64,000 nt of DNA from Dichotomocladium elegans (lineage: Eukaryota; Mucoromycota; Mucoromycetes; Mucorales; Lichtheimiaceae). The stretch is from contig JAIXMN010000004.1 in the NCBI GenBank assembly GCA_025716815.1, positions 1,798,001 through 1,862,000 on the forward strand. The letters run 5' to 3'. Positions within the stretch are counted from its first letter, which is position 1; the number at the start of each line of letters is the position of its first letter. Both the position numbers and the translations under genes were made by a program. Below, piece after piece: positions 40,301 through 49,716 of this stretch. The notes under the pieces were generated by a model, which was not told the origin of the DNA, made no database searches, and was given only the letters and a program-made list of their open reading frames with translations.

Positions 40301-41388
40301 AGCAACAGTTGGGTGACGTTCAGTCATCTCTGCAGATCGAAGAGCATTTCCCACACGAGACATCGATGGCCCTTCCTGGTGCGCACGACCAAAGCTTGGT
40401 GAAGTATAAGGCTCCCGTCTATGAAGTATCTGCGTCGCTTGCACGCGTGCTCGGCCGCTCGCCGTTCTATCGCAAGCACATTTTGCGTTCCAAGCAGTTT
40501 GACCGGAACGATCTGCATCTGTTGTTTGGTGTCGCCCATGAGATGCGCAACCTGGTAGAACGGTACGGCTCGATCAACATTCTCCAGGGCCGTGTGATGA
40601 ATACCATGTTCTTTGAGCCCTCGACACGCACATCTTCCTCCTTTGAGGCTGCCATGATGCGTCTTGGTGGCCAGGTCGTTTCGGTGAGCGCCACCACCTC
40701 TTCCGTCCAGAAAGGTGAATCGCTTGCCGACACAGTGCGCACTCTAGGTTGCTATGGCGATGTGATTATCCTCCGTCACCCTCAGCCCGGATCAGCCCAG
40801 CTTGCAGCCAAGTACAGCAAGGTGCCCATCATTAACGCCGGTGATGGTATTGGTGAGCATCCTACCCAGGCCTTCCTTGATGTCTTCACGATCCGTGAAG
40901 AGCTTGGCACTGTCAACGGGCTGACCATCACCCTTGTCGGTGACTTGAAGAATGGACGCACTGTCCACTCGCTTGTGAAGATCCTTGCGTATTATCATGT
41001 CACAATCAACTATGTCGCTCCAGAGTCGCTCATGATGCCCAAAGAAGTCATGGAAGAGGTCGAGTTAGCCGGCGTCAAACAGAACATCTACTCCTCGCTT
41101 GACCAGGTGATCGGCAACTCGGATGTTCTCTACATGACCCGTGTACAGAAAGAGCGCTTCGCATCCGAGCAAGAGTACCTCAAAGTCAAGGACGCCTTTA
41201 TCCTCAACAACGATGTCCTCAGCAAGGCAAAATCCCAGATGATTATCATGCATCCTCTCCCGCGCGTTAACGAGATCGAGCCAGAGGTCGACTACGACCA
41301 GCGTGCGGCATACTTCCGCCAGATGCGCTATGGTCTCTACGTCAGAATGGCACTGCTGGCTCTCGTCCTGGGTACCATCCGTGATTAG
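34355..41388 (+). CDS. URA2: Multifunctional pyrimidine synthesis protein (CPSase-GATase-DHO-like-ATCase)
   Basis: Catalyses the first two steps of de novo UMP synthesis: carbamoyl phosphate from glutamine, bicarbonate and ATP, then carbamoyl aspartate. Exons 34355-34634, 34712-37107, 37167-37515, 37577-41388; 2278 residues (yeast Ura2 is about 2200). Order: Ala/Pro-rich N-terminus (1-60); CPSase small subunit and class I glutaminase with FGICLGHQ (Cys358) and FHPEST; two homologous ATP-grasp synthetase halves from about 497 ([17 protein letters not shown]) and 1037 ([15 protein letters not shown]); a regulatory MGS-like domain near 1417 (UTP feedback site in the family); a dihydroorotase-like domain (about 1526-1860); a Gln tract (1901-1919); ATCase from about 1949 with [19 protein letters not shown] and HPLPRVNE. 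No metal-binding HxH is seen at the start of the DHO-like domain ([14 protein letters not shown]), so it should be inactive as in other fungi. Converges on the UBP14 homologue with only 103 bp between stops. Confidence 0.97.
40252..40308 (+). repeat. URA2: Glutamine-coding repeat in the URA2 interdomain linker
   Basis: Nineteen codons, seven Gln, one Arg, then eleven Gln, mixing CAG and CAA. It lies in the linker between the dihydroorotase-like and aspartate transcarbamoylase domains. Confidence 0.97.
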
Positions 41389-41491
41389 ATATGTTATATA
41401 TATATTATATAACCGTGTATATTTGCATTCATATATATATATTAATATAAACATCATCAAACATCATCAAACACTAAAGGAAGTGTGGTGC

Positions 41492-44400
41492 CTATTTACG
41501 CTGCAAAAAATATACATATGCTTCACCAATTGGCGGTTTTGGAGAAATGGCAACCTTGTTGTCGTTGAAGAGAATCCACTCGCCGTCCTTGAACACGTGC
41601 GCGACATAATGACCGCAATGCACAGAAGTGCCCTTGTGGGAGACAAAAGACTTGAGCGTGTAGTTGAATGGAGAGGTTGCATCTAATAAAGCCGCGAAAC
41701 GTTTGGCAATCGGAAAAAGAAAACAAGACATGTTGTGGTTTACCTCCAGGGATTCCTTTGGGTGCAGAGCACATGTCATCTTCGCCGGTCACATCAGGAT
41801 GACTGAAGAGCCAGTCAAGAGCTCGCTCAGGATCATTGTTCTAGACAGACGTCTTTTGAGTACAATGATAAGATGCGCATGTGTCAGCATACTCACTGTC
41901 TCCTTCAATGCCTTCTTGGCTTGTAGTGCCGAGAAGCCCATCTCACACAGAAGGGTGATCTGTTCCTCAGACGGTCCAGCAGCGCCCCCTGCATCGACAG
42001 AGCTTGGCAACGGATCGTCGATATCCGGATCCTCCATGTGCTCAAAAAGCCAGTTCATTGCCACCTCCGCACCATTGTTTCCGGTGTTTAACAAGGCGCG
42101 TTTGCAGCGATTTTCGGGAAAGCCCATGGCCATAAGATTCTCCAACGCCAGTTGGTCGAAAGAGGGTTCTGTAATAAATGGTCTCAGTCAGTTCTTCTCT
42201 ATTGAAAGATATTTCACCTGTTACCTGACGGTGGGGGAGCATCTGCAGGCAATAATTCTTCGCCGGGCTGTTGGCCCGTGCTCAAGTATTTATCTAGCTG
42301 AAGGGGCCCTTCGGGGAACTTGATTTCGATATCTGACGGATAAAAGGTTAACTAAAGCATGGCAGAAAAGAATTCAACAAACGCTTACTCAGTTTCCGAG
42401 GTACCCAGTCAATGAATGCAAAGCGACGGACGTGAAGAACGAGGACGTTCGGGAAGGTCTTAAACTTTGTTGACCTAGGGTTCCCAATGATCTACTTAGT
42501 TCCTAGTTCACTTTTAAAAACTATTAAGATGATAGACCTACGTGCATGCGGTGGTTTTTTCCTTGCAGCTTGGGCAACTATATCCGTCAACACGTTCTTC
42601 CGCCACAAAAGTGTCTAAGCATTCGTAGATGTCAACAGGTTCGTACATATCTTCTCCTACTTGTCGTGCGGGCACCCCGACTGAGATGCTGTTCGTATTG
42701 TCAGTCTGATATCGCACCTTTTTGCATTTATCACACTGAAGACGTTGTTCTACGGCAAAGTCGAATTCTTTAGTCGGATCCATTGCCTTTTCCGCATGCT
42801 CCTTTTGATTGATCTGCTTGTGGAGGTATTGGAAGAATTCAAATGCATCTTGCTGTCGCATTGTTGCAAATTCCTCATGACCTTTGCCAATCAGTGCTTT
42901 AAACATGGAAGGCGCGATGCCATCCTGCGCAGGCACCTGTTCACCCGATTTGGGTGGGTTCGGCTGAGAATACCGACCCGAGAGTAAGCCGTCTGCGAGT
43001 TTGTGCAGCTGACAGTACCAGCACGTTGCGTGCTCGTTCTGGCATATCAGAGGATGCTCGGCAAGCTGGAGATAGTAGCGCTCCTGGAAAAGCGTGTTAT
43101 CAAACATTGCTTGCAATATGGAGGCCATATAACAGCTAAAACCAAAATGAGACATATGTTCCCAGGATATATATAAATTGCTACCTGTTGCCAAGATTCT
43201 TCAGGCCGGTATATCCAGGGCCGAACTTCGGTTCAAGATGCTTTCCGTCCTCGGTTGTCATGCTGAAATCAAACTTCATATTTTGTTCTAGTTGCTGATT
43301 TTTATGTCAGTCTGCCAACCTTTGCATATTGCCTTCTCTCTCATTCCTGTGACCAGCCTACGTACCAGCTCTGTCATGCTCTTCTCAGTCTTGGATTGGT
43401 CTGCAACGTTGATGCCCCAATTGCAAAGATGGGCAGCCAAGTCATGATCCAATCTGGCGTCGTTGCAAAGATAGCAATAAATGTCTAGAGCAGTCGTGTG
43501 AGATGATTGCCATGGAAAGCCTCCAATGCAAACATGGTTTTCCCTCACCTGCTGTTCCCTCAGGCGTAATGGTGCCAATTTTACACGATACGCCATGGCC
43601 CGTCTTCTCATAATGTTCCAATCCGTGATTATTGCCTCCAGAACCGTCATACTGCCTTCGGCCACATCCCAGATTACCGCATATCAGACAAAGCCATAGA
43701 TTTTCCTTGAGCTCGCAGTCTGCGCAGTGTGCCAACGCTTGCTGCTCGAGTTTCTTGGGCGGATCCTGAACAAGGCAAAGAGTATGCTCACATGCCGTGA
43801 CTTCTTCCTCCCATGCCTTTACTTCCGATTGCTTTGCTGATGACAGCGACGACATTACTGCGTCGACAATGGATGAGATCTAGCGACAAGCATGTTTTAA
43901 CATTAATTCAGATATTTGCTCTTCGTTAACCGGGCAGGAGACCGAATCGATCGATTTTGTTCTTGTCGACTTTCTTTACCTCGGCCGTACAATCCTTGGC
44001 GGCCACAGCACCTTGGCAGGCATAACAGCGGACTTTGAGCACATGTTCATATTGCGGTTCCTGGTCTTCAGGTACAATGGCCAGCTTGGTAATCTTTTGA
44101 GGTGGAGGCGTACCATCGTCCGGCTGGTGAATGATTTTTTTTTAAGTTGAGCTATTAGATCGGCTGGTTGGATTTTTTATTTCTTACGCGTTTCACCTTC
44201 TCAATCGCGACACGACGGATGTTGACTACGAGCGGATGTGCTGTCTTTTCATAATGGAGTTTGGCATGCTGTCTCGTTGGATCGACGCAGCCACCGTTGA
44301 AGCATGTTAAGCATACGTCAATACCTTCAGGGCCGTCCTACATTACACACACATGCAAAAAAGTAGTATGATATAATCAATCTCCTTGACGCTCCTAGTA

Positions 44401-44542
44401 TTATCCATTCTCAATTCCCATTGCCTCTGGCTGCATCGCCACTTACTTGTGAATCAAAGCATTGCGTGCACTCCTCCTTGTAGACTTGTGTATGTGCGGT
44501 TGGTGGGGAGAATCGTGTAGTCTCGATGTGAGTGCAGGGCAT
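41492..44542 (-). CDS. UBP14: Ubiquitin C-terminal hydrolase, UBP14/USP5 (isopeptidase T) orthologue
   Basis: Cysteine protease that disassembles free polyubiquitin chains and so keeps the proteasome unblocked. Twelve minus-strand exons: 44447-44542, 44188-44337, 43980-44123, 43549-43879, 43366-43484, 43185-43294, 42542-43135, 42389-42474, 42225-42332, 41897-42168, 41744-41840, 41492-41682; 765 residues. Domain order is diagnostic: a variant N-terminal zinc-finger UBP (CTHIETTRF, CLTCFNGGC), a canonical ZnF-UBP (CEHTLCLVQ, LICGNLGCGR, HYEKTGHGV), the catalytic domain with Cys318 in LGNSCYMAS split by an intron, two UBA domains inside the catalytic domain (LMAMGFPENRCKRAL; LCEMGFSALQAKKAL), and the His box GTSVHCGHYVAH (His727) in the last exon. 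All key residues are kept. The shortest intron is 49 bp. The first Met (MPCTHIE) lies at the start of the ZnF core, leaving almost no N-terminal extension. Confidence 0.95.
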
Positions 44543-45194
44543 TTGAAAGAAGGACACTATCAGAGAACTGCGCGCCCAAAGTCAGCTACGCAAAATACGT
44601 CAGCATAATGAAACGATGCGGAGCTTTCCACGTTGGATGGACTGCGAATTAACCTATTCTTTGTGAAGGAGCTATCCTCGGAAGACGCTCTCTCATCATT
44701 CACAATGAAGGGAAAGCGGAAAACGCCCATGAGATATTAGGCAGATCGTCCGTTAGTCTGGCCATGACATTTCCCCATCCTTCTATGTGGTCCGAATGAG
44801 TGAAGTATTTAATATAGCGGATAGCTGCATAATCTGCTGATACAGATCGCGCCACAGATATTCTCACAGCGTGATTCCTAGCATGTATGAAGTCGCATCA
44901 TCTACATGTAAACGTCCGATATCCCTGAGATGCCATATCGATGGTAAATATAATGCGTATGTATCCAACTCAAAGTATCTGATAAATCGGTCAGAGACCA
45001 CGTACATCTTCTCTTCAACCATGGTATAGAAGTCCTTTGAAGTGTTATCTTCACAACATTTTTGAAGCCGAAGCTTTGAGTTCGTATTGCAACAGATAGG
45101 CAAGAAGAAGATCACCAAATAGAATTTGTTTAATGGTGTGAAGTAGTGAGGGGGGCACGTATTAATATTATATACAGAGAGACAGAGGAAACCG
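44543..45194. other. Intergenic between IMP4 and UBP14
   Basis: About 650 bp holding the IMP4 3' UTR and the UBP14 promoter, both minus strand. No other gene is seen. Confidence 0.45.
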
Positions 45195-46525
45195 CTACAA
45201 TTCCATTCTTCTTCCAGCAGTTCGTGTGAACGATGAAAGCTGCCACTCGACGTCTGCATCGGACAGCTCAACGGTGCCCAGTCTTATTTCGTAGACTAGC
45301 GATGAATCATGTTTAGATTCTACGTCCACATAGTCCCATTAATCATAAAGTACTTACCTCGCATTTCAAAACGAGGTCCGACTTCGGCCAGCTCAACATT
45401 GTTACCAGTTTTTACAAATACATGATGTCTACATTGATATTCTCTTCAGTATAAGTTTTCTCGCCTGTACACTTTGGGCATTTACCTGAATGAAATGTAG
45501 TCGTTATCGTTTGCGAACGTCATGACACGTTTGCTGTCCTCTTTAGGGACTGGGAAAAGGTATTTTAGGACGTTGGTGACCTAGATAAAGGTATTTGTGT
45601 CATTACACCCGCTTTTTCTCGCTCATTTGACTCTGCTTACTCGTTGACCCAGCCGTGAGCTGAAATTATTAAAGATGAGATGAGGGAATGCTTCAGAAAC
45701 GGTGCCTTGATCTTTGATATCATGTCGCAAAACGACATTATGCAGCGAGAAATATGTCGTCGGCCCATACGGGAAATGACAGACCACCATACCATCTAGT
45801 TGAAATATTCGCGATCAGAACGGGGAAACATAATTTGCAGTTCATCGTTTGCTTACCTGGTTGGCCGCGATGCTCGTGCAAAATCACCAGATCAGTGACC
45901 TCATTGGCTCGGCAAGCCTCAACAAGATCTTTGATAACGTGGCCACCACGATTCATACGCTGAGAATTAGGAAACACCAAACGCATTTCCTAGTACACGG
46001 AGGTCGCTTAGCTCACTCGTTTTTTCCGGGTTGAGTTATTTTTTAACGTACTTTGGCAAATTGTTGTAATCGGCTGCTGGGATCGCGTGAAGTAGTAATC
46101 ATGATTTTGGGATCATAAATGCCAGCGCGAGAATATTCGTCATCAGCATGTGTTGTAGGCTCTAAATATACGATTAGTTGAATGTGACAAAATTGACCAG
46201 ATTAACAGGTTCGTCGTCCTAACCGCTTTGTGCCTGATCAAATGGAAGATCCTCTCGAAGCTCCTTGCTCATGTTACGAAGCTCAGTCGGTATCGGCTTT
46301 CCCTCTATAGGATCGTTTAGTCAATAATCGCACATGTCGAGATCCGACGGCCTACCTTCGATCGCCTGCTTGATCGCTTGCTTCTTCTCAAAATTGGATC
46401 GCTCATTAGATTCGAGGGACTTTTTGTAAAGGTATTCTCGGCGCAATCGCGTGTTTCTGCGGATCTATAGGTTGTAGGAATAAGAAAATCGGCGCTTAAC
46501 AAAGTATAGATGCATTGCATACCAT
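45195..46525 (-). CDS. IMP4: U3 snoRNP protein IMP4 (Brix domain)
   Basis: Nucleolar component of the SSU processome; with Imp3 and Mpp10 it helps pair U3 snoRNA with pre-18S rRNA. Nine minus-strand exons: 46523-46525 (ATG only), 46356-46464, 46224-46304, 46052-46161, 45857-45989, 45641-45795, 45486-45580, 45358-45428, 45195-45295; 285 residues, near the family length. The start [16 protein letters not shown], the Brix segment ([45 protein letters not shown]), [15 protein letters not shown] and the end [13 protein letters not shown] are typical. The first coding exon is exactly the start codon: ATG is followed at once by donor GTATGC, and the acceptor CTATAG precedes ATC CGC, restoring the family's MIRR start. 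Reading through instead reaches a stop after a few codons. Confidence 0.93.
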
Positions 46526-47238
46526 TTTTGTAAGAGTTAGAGGGGAAGGAAGTGTGCAAGTAAATCATAATGGAAATTCAAGCCGGGAAAATAAAAGCCA
46601 CCGCGCGGTCACGTGATCAACATGACACTGATGTCAATAGGACTTCTGTGCCATGCTTGGATACGAAGGGTACGCTTTTTATTTAAAAAAAAATCAGAAA
46701 TATTTTCTGAGGCTATGCTTATTTATGTATGTCGACATTCATTCTTCATTAGCTTGAAGTGTTTACTTTCCTCCATGTGCTCTTGTAAGGCTTCACAAAC
46801 GCAAATATAAGGATTGATGGGTTCTCTTTCCAATGCTCTTTTTAGAGATCTGAGGAGGGACCGTTTCTTCAAGTGTAGTGCTCTAGTTTTGATTCCTACC
46901 GCACTAGATCCGAACGAAGGTAATGCCTGGTATACTCTTACTTTTGTTATTTAGGCACTCAAGCGTATGTGGGAGAGAAAGCATAGATCGGAGCGTCTGT
47001 GTGCAAATATATTCATTAGTCAACTGTCATTTAACTCACCTCCAAAGACCAATATGGGTGTCCTGGCAATAACAGGAGACTACCTGCGCGAGGGGAAAGG
47101 GTCAGGATTGGGGAAAAGGAGCGGGAGGTTGCCTGGGAGCTCCTCTCTTCCATGGCTCATCAAGTACGGGTGGGATTGGTTGGTGGAAAACGGATATAAG
47201 TTGAGGATATGTAGAAGATTATATATTATTTTCTAAAA
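46526..47238. other. IMP4 upstream region and edge of mobile island
   Basis: Holds the IMP4 promoter. A plus-strand frame at 46967-47236 has no recognised motif; it may belong to the decayed transposon that follows, or be chance. Confidence 0.3.
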
Positions 47239-47295
47239 TCAAAGTCGCACCCTGCCAGTTCTGAAGTCGCAGGATCGCAAAAATACAAATGTGGC

Positions 47296-47700
47296 TTGAG
47301 ACTCCCGCAGCCGCCTACCAAGAAAAGAAAGAGGACAGGTCAATCTGAAGTTGCGAGCAGAGGAACTGTAACTGGACATTATCTCAGCTTCCTTAAGGCA
47401 ACAATGGACAAGATGGATAAGTATGAACATATGAAGCGCCATTATTTGGTAATGGATAATGCAACTATCCATAAGGTTCAGGATATCTCTAAATACATCG
47501 AGTCCCGAGGATATCGAGATGCTTATCTTCCACCATACTCGCCTGAACTCAATCCTATTGAGTAGTTTTTGGTCAGTGGTCAAGAGCAAAGTTAAACGCA
47601 ATAGGTTCCTGGAAAGCGAGGCGTTGATGACACGAATCAGCGAATCATCCAATAGCGTAAAGCTGAGCAATTTCGAAGGTTTCGTTTCTCATTCTCATAT
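47296..47700 (+). pseudogene. Tc1/mariner-like transposase fragment (DDE_3)
   Basis: C-terminal part of a DDE transposase of the type common in Mucoromycota. Recognisable are RKRTGQSEVASRG, a TVTGHYLSFLKATMDKMD stretch, HYLVMDNATIHKV (second catalytic Asp) and YLPPYSPELNPIE (final acidic residue). Right after the Glu comes TAG where Gln-Phe-Trp is usual, followed by one extra T that shifts the frame; the rest continues as WSVVKSKVKRNRF in another frame. The N-terminal DNA-binding half and first catalytic Asp are not found upstream. So it is dead. It abuts the truncated end of Fanzor copy C. Confidence 0.75.
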
Positions 47701-47708
47701 GTGCGTAG

Positions 47709-48500
47709 TTAACTGCCGTAATGGGGAACAACTGTGATCCAACTGCTCCTCCACCTTCGGAGCTGCACCGGTTCTTCGGGGTACGTCACTGGCCCTTCTC
47801 TTCTTGATACTGTAATGGAGACTCCTACGCCATTCGTTTCAAGTGTACCACGAAATCGAAGTACTCCATTCTCTGCAGGCTTGAGAGCTTTCGAATGGAA
47901 ATCGATGACCTCAACCCATCCGCCAGGATATGAAACTTTTTTGGCCCATGAGCGACCCCGGAATGCCTTGCTATATGATTTTTGCGTCAATCATTATGTA
48001 TGACCGAGACCATGTCCGACGAAGAGAAAAGCAGGCAAACGCAGGCAACTGAAGTCTCTCGAAAAGGAGAGCGAGCTGGTAAAAGGTTGGTATATATTGG
48101 ATTGGATGAACCTTTGCATCGTAGTAGACGCTATCATTGTCAAAGGCGCGGGTACTGGTGTAGGCATCGAAAATTGGCCGGATGGCGTCGAAAGCTTCCT
48201 AAGATAAGCTGGGTCTTCGGGAACGTCGTCTCTGGATACGTTTTGGCCAGCTACCATCTGTTTGAATGTTGTTGCGGGTGTAATGATTGTCTCTCGGATG
48301 CGTTAACTGATTTGTGTCGGGTCCAGATCTTGGCCAATCAGCTGCTCTTCAAGTTCCTCTTTCCGCTGTCGAATATTCAGCAAGACGTTGATAGCCCGCC
48401 GAAAGTGTTGGCCGAATCGCATTTGAATGTTATTGGTGTAAGCAACAACCATCTTGGCGCCTTCGAAATTTGCAGGTCAATGAACGTTCATACTTGGAAA
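47709..48500 (-). pseudogene. Truncated Fanzor relic, copy C
   Basis: Minus-strand coding relic matching the N-terminal half of copy B. Between about 48450 and 48300 it reads VVAYTNNIQMRFGQ, RRAINVLLNIRQRK and LIGQDLDPTQIS, against VYTAYVNNVLMWFGQ, RRVINVILNLRQRK and LIAQDLSPDQVR in copy B. A TAA interrupts it at about 48302, and the frame changes near 48000. The part at 47709-47990 reads FRGTLETNGVGVSITVSRREG, resembling the segment that precedes the RuvC domain in Fanzors and apparently missing from copy B. The RuvC domain itself is absent: similarity ends where the Tc1/mariner fragment begins. Confidence 0.7.
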
Positions 48501-48665
48501 GATTGTTTTAGCACGGTAGGTTGTCGATGAAACGAGTATATCAAAGAAAAAGAAAGAGTGAGAGTAAACAAGCGGTTCTCTTCGCGGCGGTACATATTAT
48601 CTATTCTTTCTTATTGACTAGTCTCATACAAGCATTCAGATGGTAGGATCACGGGAAATCAATTA

Positions 48666-48809
48666 CAATGGCCGCCCCTCATTATGAGGATGATTCCTTA
48701 TAGCGATACACTTTATACAGAACAAAATTACCAGATAGGGCTTATTCCAATTCGTTATAGCGATGCGATTTCCTGGAACCGAGGGTATCACTATAACGGG
48801 CGGCCACTA
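48666..48809. mobile_element. 144-bp MITE, second member of the 28199 family
   Basis: Flanked by TA on both sides (48664-48665, 48810-48811). The right end is well kept and its 43 bp at 48765-48807 equal 28201-28243 on the opposite strand. The left end (CAATGGCCGC) is diverged and the interior is longer than in the 84-bp copy. It lies about 165 bp beyond the 5' end of Fanzor copy C. Confidence 0.85.
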
Positions 48810-48811
48810 TA

Positions 48812-49716
48812 ACATAAATGCACATGCAATTCTTATCAAACCAACCCCTGAATACATCCAATACAATTCTGTGTCTGACAGCATCACGGGCGGCATGTCG
48901 ATTGCTGAAATACACTGTGCGAGAGGCCTAGGGCTAAAAACACCAATAAAAACAGTATCAATAAATGATAAAAATCGTCAATGAAAAGAGCATGCGATCC
49001 GCCGCGGTATTTACAGCCGAGAGTCTCCTTTCCTCATCAACTTCACCCTGATCCTCTCTTCCATGGTCTTATCCGATATGATCGCTATAATCCCAAATCA
49101 TTTTATTGCAACTAACATCCACTGTGGGTCCTTCGGGGCCCTTGAGTGTATGTTGAAGCGTATGGAGGAGTAGTGTTTTCTGCTGACTAACAGGTTTTAA
49201 TCCATGGATGCGAAATCTTTTTACCTACTGATATGAACAATTTTATACAATTCTATGCGACATTTACGTTTGAAAATAAAGTATACAGCCCTTAAAAATT
49301 CTATAATTGCTATTGGCCATTATAGTGTGTAGATGCATAGATCCTTGATCCTTCCAAACGTATATAGTCACAGCATTGCCACTTAGGCGGATCGTCATTA
49401 CCTCCGCCATGTACACCATCTTCTGCAGCTGTTATCGTTAAGCAGCTTTATTGGCCATCCATAACGTCCCAAGCCACCGCATGGTTTGCAAAATAAAGAC
49501 TAGAAAACCTAAGCATCAGGTTTGCATCAACATACAGGCATGGTTTGGTCTTGCTTTTCTTCCTGTGCCCTTCGCCTGTAGAGAATCACCGCTAACTCTA
49601 TCCCGTCAGTTTGTCTCTATGCGCATCTTCTAAGGTGTACACACCTACGGATATTATTATTAATTTTGTACATGGCATTATATAAGGAACAATGATCATG
49701 TAATCGTATTGTACAA
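48812..49716. other. No gene recognised
   Basis: About 900 bp of AT-rich DNA between the MITE and the 3' end of the TMEM62-like gene, with no supported feature. Confidence 0.4.
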
